Assembly: GCF_004770745.1 (NCBI RefSeq)
Contig: NZ_RQGD01000034.1
Location: 248,001-312,000 of the forward strand
Length of the DNA stretch: 64,000 bases
Direction of reading: 5' to 3'
From: Leptospira ognonensis
Lineage (GTDB): Bacteria; Spirochaetota; Leptospiria; Leptospirales; Leptospiraceae
Within the stretch, counting starts at the first letter, position 1. Each line of letters opens with the position of its first letter. The position numbers were made by a program, and so were the translations under genes. Shown one piece after another: positions 27,548-39,240 of the stretch. The notes below the pieces were generated by a model. That model had not been told where the DNA came from, did not search any database, and was given only the letters and a program-made list of their open reading frames with translations.

Positions 27548-27580
27548 AAGGAAAGAGGGTTTTGTAAACCAGTTTTCCTT
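27548..27580. repeat. Nested inverted repeat between divergent genes
   Basis: AAGGAAA (27548-27554) pairs with TTTCCTT (27574-27580), and GGTTT (27558-27562) with AAACC (27566-27570); the two stems are separated by equal 3-base internal loops, and the central loop is TGT. No T-run follows. It stands between the divergent ATPase gene and the lipoyl gene. Confidence 0.65.
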
Positions 27581-27596
27581 GTCTCTTTGAGGTCAA

Positions 27597-27845
27597 ATGA
27601 GTCAGAAAGAATTTTTATTGCGAACACCCGACTTGGGAGATACCGAAAAAATCGAACTGATCCGATGGAGCGTTACCATTGGCGATTCCATAGAAATTGG
27701 CGATGAAGTCATCGAGCTGGTAACCGACAAAGCCGCATTTCCAGTAGAATCTCCGCATAAAGGAATTTTGAAAGAGATCCGGATACCGGCAGGAAGTGTC
27801 GTAACCAAAGGTCAGATACTAGGTGTATTAGAAATTTCAGAATGA
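27597..27845 (+). CDS. Stand-alone lipoyl/biotinyl domain protein
   Basis: 82-residue single-domain protein with the lipoyl-domain pattern: PDLGDTEKIEL at the start, IGDEVIELVTDKAAFPVESP with the modified lysine predicted at Lys45 (DKA), then GILKEIRIPAGSVVTKGQILG. Such domains normally sit at the N-terminus of E2 acyltransferases; here it is free-standing. A GcvH-like role is unlikely because it is shorter. Its stop overlaps the phosphoesterase start (ATGA). Confidence 0.85.
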   Translation: MSQKEFLLRTPDLGDTEKIELIRWSVTIGDSIEIGDEVIELVTDKAAFPVESPHKGILKEIRIPAGSVVTKGQILGVLEISE

Positions 27846-28717
27846 AAATAGTTCATATCTCAGATTTGCATTTTCCAACGATGATACCTTTTTTATCATT
27901 AAAGGGGAAATCCATCATCGGATACGCTAATTATTATTTACGTAGACGAAAAAAGCATGACCTAACTTTGATTCAAAATTTAATATCCTACATTAAAAAT
28001 ACCGAATATGATGCTCTCGTGATTTCGGGCGATTTGACAAATGTTTCCGAGGAGCGCGAATTTGCGGCTGCCCGCAATTGGCTGGATCCGATTCTTGATG
28101 CTCGGACTTTTATTATACCAGGTAATCATGACAGATACAAAAGGGAGTCACTCCATCCAGAATTAAAGTTTGAAAAATATTTTTCAGAATTTATGGGGAC
28201 TTCCGTTTCCTCCGAATATTATATCCGTAAAAAAATGATCCAGGGAACTGCTTTTATTGGCTGGGATTCGAATCGACCGCTTCCCATTGCAAAGGCAAAT
28301 GGATATCTAGATCCAAATATTCCGAAGGAAACATTTAAAATCATTGGAAATGATTATTTTTTGGTTTGCCACCATCCCATTTGGAACCCTGGAAATTATT
28401 TAGAGTCTAATGGTCATAAGATGGTAAATCGGAGGGAAATAGCCGAGCTATTATTAGAGAAACCTCCGCTTATCTATTTTCATGGCCACTCCCATTCCAA
28501 TTGGGTAAAAGCCCCTGGAAAGCTAGCACCTTATTACATTCTCAATTCTGCTTCGAGCACTAGATTCTCAGATTCATCTCATGCCTGTGGATTTCATATT
28601 GTGAATGTTCGTGATTCTAAAAATATGGATATTAAGCGGATATCTTATCATCTTCTCTCGGAAACTTTTACGGAAACAGATCTTCTTCTGTTTGAAGAAG
28701 ATCGCGGCGAAATTTAA
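27842..28717 (+). CDS. Calcineurin-like metallophosphoesterase
   Basis: 291-residue dimetal phosphoesterase. Motifs in order: HISDLHFP (5-12), [23 protein letters not shown] and HGHSHSNW, which together give the metal ligands. Substrate unknown (the family includes nucleotide and lipid phosphoesterases). Translationally coupled to the lipoyl gene by ATGA. Confidence 0.88.
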   Translation: MKIVHISDLHFPTMIPFLSLKGKSIIGYANYYLRRRKKHDLTLIQNLISYIKNTEYDALVISGDLTNVSEEREFAAARNWLDPILDARTFIIPGNHDRYKRESLHPELKFEKYFSEFMGTSVSSEYYIRKKMIQGTAFIGWDSNRPLPIAKANGYLDPNIPKETFKIIGNDYFLVCHHPIWNPGNYLESNGHKMVNRREIAELLLEKPPLIYFHGHSHSNWVKAPGKLAPYYILNSASSTRFSDSSHACGFHIVNVRDSKNMDIKRISYHLLSETFTETDLLLFEEDRGEI

Positions 28718-28734
28718 CAAAAATAGGGATTAAA

Positions 28735-29787
28735 ATGTCAAATCAAAAACCTGATCTATCCAGCATTCAAAGACAACTCATGCAGGTTAAACATCCTGAA
28801 TTAAAAAAGGACATTGTCACACTCGGAATGGTTTCGAAAGTCGAGCCTAATGAAGAGGGAATCGAGATAACGATAAAAACACCAAACAATGACAGACGAT
28901 TACAAATCGGGATCGAAGCCCAGGCAAGACAGCTCATTTCCAAACTTGAGTCGGTAGGAAAACTAAAAATAAAATTTGAAGTCGATCAGACGATGAAAAT
29001 GGAAGATGGCAATCGTATCTTTGGAGTTAAGAAGGTCGTGGCCATTGGTTCTGGGAAAGGTGGGGTAGGTAAGTCTACTGTTACTGCAAATATTGCGGCA
29101 ACTCTTCTGAAGGCTGGCAAAAAGGTGGGCATTCTGGATGCAGACATTTATGGTCCGTCACTCGGAAAAATGTTTGGGATCAATGGCCGAGTGGCATTAA
29201 AATCCGAGGAAGATAAAATTTATCCTATAGAAAAACATGGGATCAAACTCATTTCTTTTTCCTTCCTTGTTAACGAGGATCAACCTGTCGTTTGGCGCGG
29301 ACCCATGCTTGGAAAAGCCATCGAACAATTCTTATACGATGTGGTTTGGGGTGAACTGGACTATTTGCTCATTGACCTTCCTCCGGGAACCGGTGATGTC
29401 CAATTGTCTCTCGCACAATTAGTAGATTTAGATGGTGCAGTCATTGTCACCACTCCCCAAGAAGTAGCGGTACTCGATGCCGGGAGAGCCGCAGGTATGT
29501 TTAAGCAGGTAAAAGTTCCTATCCTAGGCATTGTGGAAAATATGTCAGGTTTTGCCTGCCCGAAGTGTGGACATGTGACGGATGTTTTTTCCAAGGGTGG
29601 AGGTGAGAAGCTTGCAACCTCGCTTGGTGTGCCAGAACTGGGGTCAGTTCCCCTTACTGAAAATATTATGAAATCGGGAGATTCGGGCAGACCTGCGGTC
29701 TTTGACGAAAGCAACACCTCGCTTGTCGAAGCTTATGGCAAAATCATTGGCAATCTCGAGTCACAATTGGCAGTTTATGCTGACTAA
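28735..29787 (+). CDS. apbC: Mrp/ApbC iron-sulfur cluster carrier
   Basis: P-loop ATPase of the Mrp/NBP35 family that carries Fe-S clusters to apoproteins. 350 residues: an N-terminal MIP18-like domain (about 10-85), the deviant Walker [12 protein letters not shown] (about 103-113), [21 protein letters not shown], and CPKCG (about 273-277) as cluster-binding cysteines. Good RBS ahead. Part of the co-directional group starting with the lipoyl gene. Confidence 0.93.
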   Translation: MSNQKPDLSSIQRQLMQVKHPELKKDIVTLGMVSKVEPNEEGIEITIKTPNNDRRLQIGIEAQARQLISKLESVGKLKIKFEVDQTMKMEDGNRIFGVKKVVAIGSGKGGVGKSTVTANIAATLLKAGKKVGILDADIYGPSLGKMFGINGRVALKSEEDKIYPIEKHGIKLISFSFLVNEDQPVVWRGPMLGKAIEQFLYDVVWGELDYLLIDLPPGTGDVQLSLAQLVDLDGAVIVTTPQEVAVLDAGRAAGMFKQVKVPILGIVENMSGFACPKCGHVTDVFSKGGGEKLATSLGVPELGSVPLTENIMKSGDSGRPAVFDESNTSLVEAYGKIIGNLESQLAVYAD

Positions 29788-29835
29788 AAATCACTTGTTT
29801 CTTCTCAGGGATTCTTTAGTCTAATCTATAGCACT

Positions 29836-30531
29836 ATGAACTTTGAACGTGGCTCGAAACCCAATCCTACTGGCAACCTAGTTGCCTACTGCCATGTCTT
29901 TGGTGAAAACCCCATTGCACCTGGTGGAAAAATCATTGCGTCGAATGTTGTCGTAAGCTTTCTAAAAATCGGTGATAATTACCCGGTGGTCACGTTTCCT
30001 CCTGTGGCACTTTCCTCAAAAGAGGAACTGTTAAAGATTCTTTCAGACAGTATCCATTTGTACGATGTTGTTCAGCTTCCTGATTTTCAGATGCCAGAAA
30101 ACAAAGAACAGGGAAACCAATACATCCAAGAAAGAATGGAACAGTTTAATTCCATGGTTATGCGGTATGTTGAGTTTTGTAAGGCGAAAGAAAAAAAACA
30201 ATCCACTCAATCTGTAGAAATTTTGGATGGATTGAACGAACCGTTGGAAGCATTGGCAAATCTCTCGCTCGAATTTAGAAATTCTTCGGGTATTGCCAAA
30301 GAGGCAACTCGCTTAAAGATGGATCGCATCGTGGATTATTTCCATAGCAACCATCCACAATTGGATATCGAAAATTTTAAAAAAGCATTAGGGTATCCTG
30401 GCAAGTTAGGCGATGAGTTGATCAGCCTTTACATCCAAAAATTTAACGCCATTCAAATTGAGAAATACGAAGATGCCTCTGATTTAAGACGACGCATCCT
30501 AGCAATTGAGTCCATGTCCCCGCAAGCGTAA
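29836..30531 (+). CDS. Conserved protein with C-terminal UVR-like motif
   Basis: 231-residue protein. The last 30 residues (about 205-225, [16 protein letters not shown]) fit the UVR motif found in UvrB, UvrC and McsA, a helical hairpin for protein contact. The N-terminal part is not recognised. It is soluble with no signal peptide. It ends on the first base of the next ATG (TAATG), so it is coupled with the GGQ protein. Confidence 0.6.
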   Translation: MNFERGSKPNPTGNLVAYCHVFGENPIAPGGKIIASNVVVSFLKIGDNYPVVTFPPVALSSKEELLKILSDSIHLYDVVQLPDFQMPENKEQGNQYIQERMEQFNSMVMRYVEFCKAKEKKQSTQSVEILDGLNEPLEALANLSLEFRNSSGIAKEATRLKMDRIVDYFHSNHPQLDIENFKKALGYPGKLGDELISLYIQKFNAIQIEKYEDASDLRRRILAIESMSPQA

Positions 30532-30890
30532 TGTCTTTATCCTTTCCAGTTTCTGTAGAGAAAAATGCGGCATTGCAGCGCCGTATGGCAGAACTGGAAG
30601 TCTTGGAAAGTCACCTAGAGGAGACCTTTATCCGCTCCTCAGGGAAAGGTGGACAGAACGTAAATAAAGTTTCAACCGCCGTTTTCTTACTTCATATACC
30701 TACCGCTCTTTCGGTAAAATGTTCCATATACAGAACACAAGGACTCAATCGATATAAGGCCCGTACACTTTTATGTGACTTAATCGCAGAATTTAAGTTT
30801 GGTGTGGAAGGAAGCAAAAAAGAGGCAATCCGTCTAAAAATCATCAAACAGAAAAAGAATAAAACGAGGAAATCAAAAAGAAAAATATGA
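30531..30890 (+). CDS. GGQ-domain release-factor-like protein
   Basis: 119-residue protein consisting of only the catalytic RF-1 domain. SGKGGQNVNK (GGQ at 40-42) is the peptidyl-tRNA hydrolysis motif; the body (STAVFLLHIPTALSVKC, RTQGLNRYKARTLL) is nearest to the MTRFR/C12orf65 type rather than to RF1/RF2, and the tail is strongly basic (KQKKNKTRKSKRK) as in ribosome-rescue factors such as ArfB. No stop-codon recognition domain is present. Likely role: ribosome rescue. Coupled to neighbours by 1-base and 4-base overlaps. Confidence 0.8.
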   Translation: MSLSFPVSVEKNAALQRRMAELEVLESHLEETFIRSSGKGGQNVNKVSTAVFLLHIPTALSVKCSIYRTQGLNRYKARTLLCDLIAEFKFGVEGSKKEAIRLKIIKQKKNKTRKSKRKI

Positions 30891-32824
30891 AATCTAATAG
30901 GATCATTCACTTTATCTCTCGTTTTGTCTGGATAGTTATCATTAGTTTTCTGTTCCACGGTTGTCATAATATCCTTCTTCCGTTTCAGGCGACTGATTGG
31001 AGAGATGGCTGGGAAATGCGCTGGATCACGAGAGAGCAGGGTAATCATTTTGTTCCTTCTCCAACAGAAACTTCGGAATCATATTCAACATATAATATCC
31101 CTTATATTTCTTTGGAACCTAGTCAAGGTCGCCTACTTCTCGTTAAAAGAAAAATTTCGGGTCTTTCAGATCTTGAAAATCCTTCTATCTTTTTTCGTGG
31201 TGGCGGACAGATTCTTGGGGTATTTATAGATGGGGATAAAATATTAGAACAATTTAGAAATGAAGAGAGCATTAGTGAATCTGGAGAAATTAAATTCAAT
31301 TTAAAATTCAACTCAAGATATTTCCCAATCCTTCCACTTGACAAGAGTTATGATGGAAGGACGATATTCATTTTATTCCATAGCTATAAAAACTTGCCTG
31401 TTGGTTTTTTAGAGCCTCCACTTGTTGCAAATCAAACAGAAAATTTTAAAGCACTTGTAAATCGAAACCAAAGTTTCGCAGGTCTTGGATTCTTTTTCTT
31501 AGTTCTAGGTATATTTTCTAGTTACTTATATCTTAGAAGAAAGAAGAAGGCGATCGTTGCTTTTACCTTCTTTCTTATCCTCTCTGGTCTACATTTTATG
31601 TCACAGGCAGGGTTCTGGGGGTATTTGTGGTATGATTCTTATGAAATTGGTTTTTATATCTTCATCCTCACTGCGTTTGCGATTCCTATTGCTGCACTCT
31701 ATTTTTTTGATAAATTATTTGGAGTAGGTCGAATCAACATCATTCGGATGCTCTGGCAATTTCATCTTCTATTCTCTCTTGTCATACTATCCTTAGCATT
31801 TTTACAAGTGATTACATTTATGTATGCATTCGTTACTTTTGTTTGGATTGCGTTGCCTGCATTAATCATTCAAGTAATTATTGCGTGGTCTGAGTTTATT
31901 TCAGGTAAACCCCGTGCTTGGATCTTAGTATGTGGTTGTTTGTTTTTGCTATTTTTTAATGTTCATGATACGTTATCGGCATTGGGATATATTCATTCCT
32001 TTTCGAGAATATCGCATTGGGGATTTTTCCTTTTTGTATTGGCACTGTCTTTGTATAGCGAAGAAATTTTTAGAAATTCAGAAGTTAAATACGCAGCCCT
32101 TCAAAAAGAAATTGCAACGGCCTCACGAATACAAAATGCGATTTTGCCTCCGAGTCCACCAAGTTGGGAAGAATTAAAAATTGGCGTCTATTACCAACCT
32201 TCTGAGGAAGTGGGTGGGGATTTTTACGACTTTCAGGCATTAGGCGATCATAAGTATGGAATTATAATTGCAGATGTCGTTGGACATGGTTTAGGTGCTT
32301 CCATCATTGCCTCACTTTCCAAATTTTCCTTCTTTCAAAATAATTTACATTGGAGAAATCCTTCCTTTCTCATGTCTTCCATGAATGAAGATTTAGTGAA
32401 ACGATCCTATGGACGTTTCACGACGGCTTCTTATTTTTATTTTGATATGGAGAAAATGAAGTTAATCGTTTCAAGCGCTGGTCACCCATCGTTTTTTCAT
32501 TGGTCAAAAAGTAGAAATCTAGTCATAGAAAACAAACCAAAGGGGAAACCACTCGGGATACTAGAAGGACTTACGTATATGGAAGAAGACATTCGTTTCG
32601 AAAAAGGCGATCAATTCCTGCTATATACAGATGGATTGCCTGAAGAAATGGGAAACCGACAAACAGATTTTGGAACGGATGCGCTGATGGAATCCTTTCG
32701 CTTTATTGCGGGAACAAATCCGCAAACAGGAGTCGAACAGATTTTAACATCATTTCGAAAACAAACAGGTCTTATTGGACTCCCTCATGACGACATTACC
32801 TTAATTTATATCGAAGTGGTGTAG
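30887..32824 (+). CDS. 7TM receptor with SpoIIE-type PP2C phosphatase
   Basis: 645-residue membrane signalling protein. N-terminal signal/lipoprotein-like segment (FLFHGC), an extracytoplasmic beta-rich domain (about 50-195, 7TMR-DISM extracellular type), about seven membrane helices (200-400), and a cytoplasmic SpoIIE phosphatase (about 405-645) marked by SRIQNAILPP, GGDFYDF and DVVGHGLGAS, and DGLPEEMG. In partner-switching systems such enzymes dephosphorylate STAS proteins. It overlaps the GGQ gene by 4 bases. Confidence 0.88.
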   Translation: MKSNRIIHFISRFVWIVIISFLFHGCHNILLPFQATDWRDGWEMRWITREQGNHFVPSPTETSESYSTYNIPYISLEPSQGRLLLVKRKISGLSDLENPSIFFRGGGQILGVFIDGDKILEQFRNEESISESGEIKFNLKFNSRYFPILPLDKSYDGRTIFILFHSYKNLPVGFLEPPLVANQTENFKALVNRNQSFAGLGFFFLVLGIFSSYLYLRRKKKAIVAFTFFLILSGLHFMSQAGFWGYLWYDSYEIGFYIFILTAFAIPIAALYFFDKLFGVGRINIIRMLWQFHLLFSLVILSLAFLQVITFMYAFVTFVWIALPALIIQVIIAWSEFISGKPRAWILVCGCLFLLFFNVHDTLSALGYIHSFSRISHWGFFLFVLALSLYSEEIFRNSEVKYAALQKEIATASRIQNAILPPSPPSWEELKIGVYYQPSEEVGGDFYDFQALGDHKYGIIIADVVGHGLGASIIASLSKFSFFQNNLHWRNPSFLMSSMNEDLVKRSYGRFTTASYFYFDMEKMKLIVSSAGHPSFFHWSKSRNLVIENKPKGKPLGILEGLTYMEEDIRFEKGDQFLLYTDGLPEEMGNRQTDFGTDALMESFRFIAGTNPQTGVEQILTSFRKQTGLIGLPHDDITLIYIEVV

Positions 32825-32924
32825 GGGGACAGGAGCATCTGCCTTTGGTTTTGGCAATTCATTTCCACCAAGCGAAACAGATTCTAAACTAATTGTTGAT
32901 AGTTCATTTTTAAACTTCGAGATT
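32825..32924. other. Intergenic, nothing coding
   Basis: A short spacer between convergent genes. A minus-strand frame of about 35 codons is open but has no good start; I see no RNA gene. Confidence 0.4.
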
Positions 32925-32960
32925 AAAAAAAAGACCCAAGGCGTTAACCTCAGGTCTTTT
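32925..32960 (-). terminator. groEL terminator
   Basis: AAAAGACC pairs with GGTCTTTT, with an inner AGG/CCT pair and a short loop; on the minus strand the hairpin is followed by a long T-run (TTTTTTTTAAT). It lies about 36 bases past the groEL stop. Confidence 0.85.
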
Positions 32961-32995
32961 CTCCAAACATGTGTATGTTTTGAATTGGGGATGAT

Positions 32996-34959
<1,964 letters not shown>

Positions 34960-35001
34960 AGGTTAGTCTCCTTTAATCTTTTGATTACTTGTATATTTGG
35001 A

Positions 35002-35028
35002 TTAGCACACCTTTTAAAAGAGTGCTAA
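35002..35028 (-). promoter_or_regulatory. CIRCE element (HrcA operator), primary
   Basis: On the minus strand TTAGCACTC-N9-GTGTGCTAA, one mismatch to the 9-9-9 CIRCE consensus (TTAGCACTC-N9-GAGTGCTAA). It follows the -10 box, so HrcA bound here would block the start site of groES. Confidence 0.92.
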
Positions 35029-35039
35029 TCTCTGTTGCC

Positions 35040-35068
35040 AAGATAAAAGGAGGCCTGTATTTAGTCAA
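35040..35068 (-). promoter_or_regulatory. Sigma-70-type promoter of groES-groEL
   Basis: TTGACT (35063-35068), 17-base spacer, TATCTT (35040-35045) on the minus strand. It lies between the two CIRCE-like elements. Confidence 0.75.
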
Positions 35069-35092
35069 GCACTTGAAGGAAGAGAGTGCTAA
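35066..35092 (-). promoter_or_regulatory. Second, degenerate CIRCE element
   Basis: On the minus strand TTAGCACTC-N9-AAGTGCTTG: the first arm is perfect, the second matches 6 of 9. It overlaps the -35 box and contains the stop codon of the HerA-like gene. Confidence 0.55.
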
Positions 35093-36684
35093 AATCCAAA
35101 AATGCCTGTTTTTTTTCGCCGTGTTTTTTTGGTTGAGGAGATTCCGAGCATCCCAAGGAGTCCCCTGGTGACTTCTTTTGCCACCGTCCTCCCCACCTCT
35201 CGCGCCAGCGGGTTTTTGGATAAGGTTTCCACGAAAGTTGGATCTTCCTTTAGTTTTTTTCGTTTTTCTTTTTTAGCAGAGGAGCCATTTTCTTCGATTT
35301 CAGTTTCCTCTTCTGCCTCGGCGATCCCATCGATTTTTTTCTGTAAAATTTCATATGCGGAGTCCCGATCTAGGTCCTTTGCATATTTACTCACAAGTTT
35401 GGAATCGGAAAGAATTTCTTTGATTTCGCTATCTGTTAGTATGTCCATGCGGGAACTCGGAGGGACAAGCATCGTGCGGACAAGTGGGGTAGGCACGCCT
35501 TTCTCGCTAAGGGCAGTCACGAATGCTTCACCAATACCAAGTTTGGTGATCTCTTCATCCACATCATAAAAATCTGTGATCGGGTAATTTTCTGCTGCCT
35601 GTTTGATACTTTTCCTATCGTTTGCCGTAAAGGCACGTAAGGCGTGTTGGATTTTTAAACCAAGTTGGGCAAGGATAGCGGGTGGAATGTCCGTAGGGGA
35701 CTGGGTGCAAAAGAATATGCCGACTCCTTTTGATCGGATGAGTCGGACCATGGATTCGATTTGACCTATTAAAGTTTTCGAGGCTTCGCTAAATACTAGA
35801 TGTGCTTCATCGATAAAAATTGCGAGTTTAGGTGCTTCTATGTCTCCCTCTTCAGGAAAATTTCCATAAATTTCAGTAAGCAAGGAAAGCATGAAAGTGG
35901 AAAATAAAAGAGGCTTAGATTGAATATCTGTTAAACGAATGATGTTGATTTTGCCGTAACCATTCTTATCTTTTAATAAAAGATCCTCCACATCAAAAGA
36001 TGGTTCGCCGAAAAAAGTTTCAGCGCCTTGTCCCTCGAGCTCAATGATTTTGCGTATAATGGTCGATGTAGAAGCAGAAGAGATGGCTCCGTATTCCTTT
36101 TCAATCTCTTCTTTGCCTTCATTTGTTAGGTATTGAAGGGCTTTTTTGATATCTTTGATGTCAAGAAGCGGTATGCCGAGGTCATCACAGTATTTGAAAA
36201 CAAGAGAAATCACTCCTGATTGGGTATCATTTAATCCTAAGATTCGTGAAAAGAGTACCGGTCCAAATTCGGATACAGCTGCTTTCAACCTGGCGCCCTT
36301 ATCTTCAGACATACTCAGGAATTCAACGGGAAATCCTTCTTTCTTCCATTCATAGTCCAGATCCTTACTCCTTTTTTTGATAACATCCTTTTCTTCCCCT
36401 TCTTTGGCGATACCCGAAAGATCTCCTTTGATGTCCATGAGCAGAACAGGAATACCAGCCCTTGATAAACCTTCGGTTAGCAGTTGTAATGTTTTTGTCT
36501 TTCCTGTCCCTGTCGCTCCAGCGATCAGTCCATGTCTATTGAGAGTCGAAAGCGGAATGGTTACCTTAGCTTCCTTTTCCACCTGATCAGAGAGCATACC
36601 ACCCCCTAAAAATATCGATTTGCCTTTTGGTGCGTAACCTTCACTGATTTCTTTTATAAATTCGGGTGTCTGTTTTTTGGACAT
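35089..36684 (-). CDS. HerA-like ATPase (DUF853 family)
   Basis: 531-residue P-loop ATPase of the HerA/FtsK superfamily, DUF853 (YjgR) type. Walker A is AGATGTGKTKT (about 55-65), Walker B is LAIFIDEAHLVF, and FFCTQSPTDIPPAIL is the family motif III. Residues 430-500 are Lys/Glu-rich. Biological role uncertain. Its stop lies inside a CIRCE half-site upstream of groES, so readthrough into groES is possible. Confidence 0.88.
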   Translation of the reverse strand: MSKKQTPEFIKEISEGYAPKGKSIFLGGGMLSDQVEKEAKVTIPLSTLNRHGLIAGATGTGKTKTLQLLTEGLSRAGIPVLLMDIKGDLSGIAKEGEEKDVIKKRSKDLDYEWKKEGFPVEFLSMSEDKGARLKAAVSEFGPVLFSRILGLNDTQSGVISLVFKYCDDLGIPLLDIKDIKKALQYLTNEGKEEIEKEYGAISSASTSTIIRKIIELEGQGAETFFGEPSFDVEDLLLKDKNGYGKINIIRLTDIQSKPLLFSTFMLSLLTEIYGNFPEEGDIEAPKLAIFIDEAHLVFSEASKTLIGQIESMVRLIRSKGVGIFFCTQSPTDIPPAILAQLGLKIQHALRAFTANDRKSIKQAAENYPITDFYDVDEEITKLGIGEAFVTALSEKGVPTPLVRTMLVPPSSRMDILTDSEIKEILSDSKLVSKYAKDLDRDSAYEILQKKIDGIAEAEEETEIEENGSSAKKEKRKKLKEDPTFVETLSKNPLAREVGRTVAKEVTRGLLGMLGISSTKKTRRKKTGIFGF

Positions 36685-36843
36685 ATAATCATTCCTTTTC
36701 TATCATCATCTACTTAGTTTCCGCATCGATCTGGCAAGCAAAGATCAACAAAAAACTAGTAAATTTAAAGGTTGCAATCTTCTTTGATTTCTATGAAATA
36801 GAATGGCTAGTTTTTCTGGAATGATTTCATTTTTGATTCCCTT

Positions 36844-39240
36844 ATGATAAAATTTAAAAAAATATACATTTTGTTAGGTGTGGCTCTTATACTTGTTTCC
36901 ACATGTAGACAATATCCTCCTCAAGAAAGAGAGGTAAGAATTTCTGAGACCGGTGTATTAGATTTGAGAGGGATCGATTTCAATCGACTTATGCCATTCC
37001 CTCTCTCTGGTGTCTGGGATGCGTATCCAGGAAAACTACCTAAGACGGAAGTCGAATTTCTCGCCTTGGAAAAAGAGACACCAACACCACTTCTAATTCC
37101 TGGTTATTGGGTCAATCAAAACTTGCCCGCTCACGGTTATGTGACCTATCGTTTGAAGTTCCTAGTTGATGAGCCTGGTACGGTGATGCTGTATCTCAAA
37201 GAGGCTTCTTCTGCTTATAAAATTTTTCTTTGGAGACCCGACAAAGGCTTAGATGAGCTTGGATCTAGTGGTAAGTTGTCCACGAACAAAGAGGAGTCCA
37301 TCGGGTATTATACAGAGACAGCTCGGTCTTTTCGGGTAACAAAGGACACTGTCCTTTACCTCCAAGTTTCAAATTATTTGTACTCCCGAGGAGGGGCGTA
37401 TTACAGCCCGTTAATCGGTGGAAATAATAATATGTTATCTTATTTAGAAAACAAAGTAAGAAAAGAGTTTCTATTCATCGGGGTATTTTCTGTTTTGTTT
37501 TTGTATCATCTCGTTTTGTTTTTACATAGAAGAAAAGACAGTTTTACTTTATTTTATTCACTTATTTGTTTAGCCTGGCTGACTCGAATATTGCTTTTTG
37601 AAAGAGTGACTCGTGATTGGTTTGAACCTAGCGATTTTATGGAGATGTTACAAATTCGTTTTGAATATTTATCGTTTATATTTGTCCAATTTTTTTCTAT
37701 CCAATTTTTCTACTATTATTTCCAGCCCTTCATAAAAAGTAAAATCAGGAATTTCATGTTAATTCCTATTCTCATTTTTTTCATAGTCACTCTGTTTACG
37801 CCATACGAAATTTATACAAAACTGTTACAAGTGACTCAAGTATATATGATATTAATACTCTCGTATTCTTTTTATGCTGTCACGCGGACTCTAGAAGTTA
37901 AGGAAGCTCGTTATTCTGGATTTGTATTTTTGCTTGGGACTGCGGCCATCTTATTTACGACCATTTTCGATTCCATTGTATTCCTCAAACGATTGGATTT
38001 ACCTATGATGACCAATTTTGGATTCGCTGCTTATTCAATATGTCTTGCGACAGTCATTGCAAATCGAAATTCGTATGCCTGGGAGACAGCAGAATACCTA
38101 ACCTTAAATTTAAGAAACGAAGTCGATTGGAAGACGATAGAACTTCGCAAAGAGAAAGAAAAAGCTGAAAAGGCTAGCGAATTAAAAGATAAATTTATCT
38201 CTATTGTTTCGCATGACATTCGCTCCCCTTTATTTGGAATATCTTCCGTTGTGAATCTGCTTACAGAAACTCCTCCGAGCATGACTCCCGAAAAAGCAAA
38301 ACAAGTGTTGAGTGAGGCCTCTGGGGGTCTAAAAAATTTATTGTCTATGGTCGAGGAACTCATTCAGTATTCACGATTCCAGAATGCTACGATTTTCCCC
38401 GATTATCAGTTGTTTGACTTTTTCCAATTGGTAGAAGCAGTCAAAGAAAAAGCAAAACCATTGCTAGATGCAAAAAATATACTGCTAGAGATTGATATCG
38501 TTGAGTCGTCAGTTGGGATTGGCGATCCTCATTTGATCCAGCACCTACTTTGGAATCTCATCACAAACTCGATCAAGTTTACGCACAAGAAGGGTTCGAT
38601 CCAAATTAGCCTGACAGAAATTGAAAATCGATGGTCTCTGAAGGTAAAAGACTCTGGCATTGGATTTCCTGACAAATGGAAAGAGAACATTTTTGAAGAA
38701 GGATACCTTTATTTACGAAAAGGAACAGAGGATGAAATGGGAGCAGGGGTTGGTCTAGCCTTTTGCAAAGAAGTATCCGAAAGGCATGGCGGTTCCCTAA
38801 CCGCAACTGCGACAGAAGGGAAAGGTGCCACTTTTGAATTTCTTCTGCCCAATTATGAAAAGGTAGTCATGATCCTCGATGACAACCCAGGCTATAGGAA
38901 ACAATTACGTAAAATTCTGAAAGATTTTCCATGTGTCATTTGGGAAGAGGAATATCCCGATCATGCTCTGCAATCCATTGTTAAATTGAAACCTGACCTA
39001 GTGCTCGTTGATTTTTCCATGCCTGAAAAAGATGGACTTACGTTTCTTCGAGAATTGTATTCAGATCCAGACATGATCGATATAAAATCCATCATGCTTT
39101 CGAGTTCTCAGACGGATCCGAATACAGGTAAAAAATTGGAAAGAGAAGTTCTCGAATCCGGAGGAGACGGATTTCTTAGGAAAACCTATCCGGATGAGAA
39201 AGTTATCTTCGAAATTAAAAAATGTCTAAACCTAAATTAA
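36844..39240 (+). CDS. Hybrid sensor histidine kinase with 7TM receptor
   Basis: 798-residue kinase. Residues 1-25 are a lipoprotein-like signal (VSTCRQ). An extracytoplasmic 7TMR-DISM type domain (about 30-200) is followed by about seven membrane helices (210-420), HisKA with His457 in VSHDIRSP, an HATPase (about 560-675; NLITNSIKFTH, GVGLAFCKE) and a C-terminal receiver with phospho-acceptor Asp723 (VLVDFSMP). The 3' end overlaps the convergent LuxR-type regulator by 9 bases. Confidence 0.93.
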   Translation: MIKFKKIYILLGVALILVSTCRQYPPQEREVRISETGVLDLRGIDFNRLMPFPLSGVWDAYPGKLPKTEVEFLALEKETPTPLLIPGYWVNQNLPAHGYVTYRLKFLVDEPGTVMLYLKEASSAYKIFLWRPDKGLDELGSSGKLSTNKEESIGYYTETARSFRVTKDTVLYLQVSNYLYSRGGAYYSPLIGGNNNMLSYLENKVRKEFLFIGVFSVLFLYHLVLFLHRRKDSFTLFYSLICLAWLTRILLFERVTRDWFEPSDFMEMLQIRFEYLSFIFVQFFSIQFFYYYFQPFIKSKIRNFMLIPILIFFIVTLFTPYEIYTKLLQVTQVYMILILSYSFYAVTRTLEVKEARYSGFVFLLGTAAILFTTIFDSIVFLKRLDLPMMTNFGFAAYSICLATVIANRNSYAWETAEYLTLNLRNEVDWKTIELRKEKEKAEKASELKDKFISIVSHDIRSPLFGISSVVNLLTETPPSMTPEKAKQVLSEASGGLKNLLSMVEELIQYSRFQNATIFPDYQLFDFFQLVEAVKEKAKPLLDAKNILLEIDIVESSVGIGDPHLIQHLLWNLITNSIKFTHKKGSIQISLTEIENRWSLKVKDSGIGFPDKWKENIFEEGYLYLRKGTEDEMGAGVGLAFCKEVSERHGGSLTATATEGKGATFEFLLPNYEKVVMILDDNPGYRKQLRKILKDFPCVIWEEEYPDHALQSIVKLKPDLVLVDFSMPEKDGLTFLRELYSDPDMIDIKSIMLSSSQTDPNTGKKLEREVLESGGDGFLRKTYPDEKVIFEIKKCLNLN

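Noticed and set aside
32825..32924. Minus-strand open frame of about 35 codons downstream of groEL
   Set aside because: No acceptable start codon; it crosses the groEL terminator and is short enough to be open by chance.
36774..36815. Short dyad TTCTAT-GAA-ATAGAA ahead of the hybrid kinase
   Set aside because: Only 6-base arms in AT-rich DNA; could be chance, and no promoter with good spacing was found nearby.
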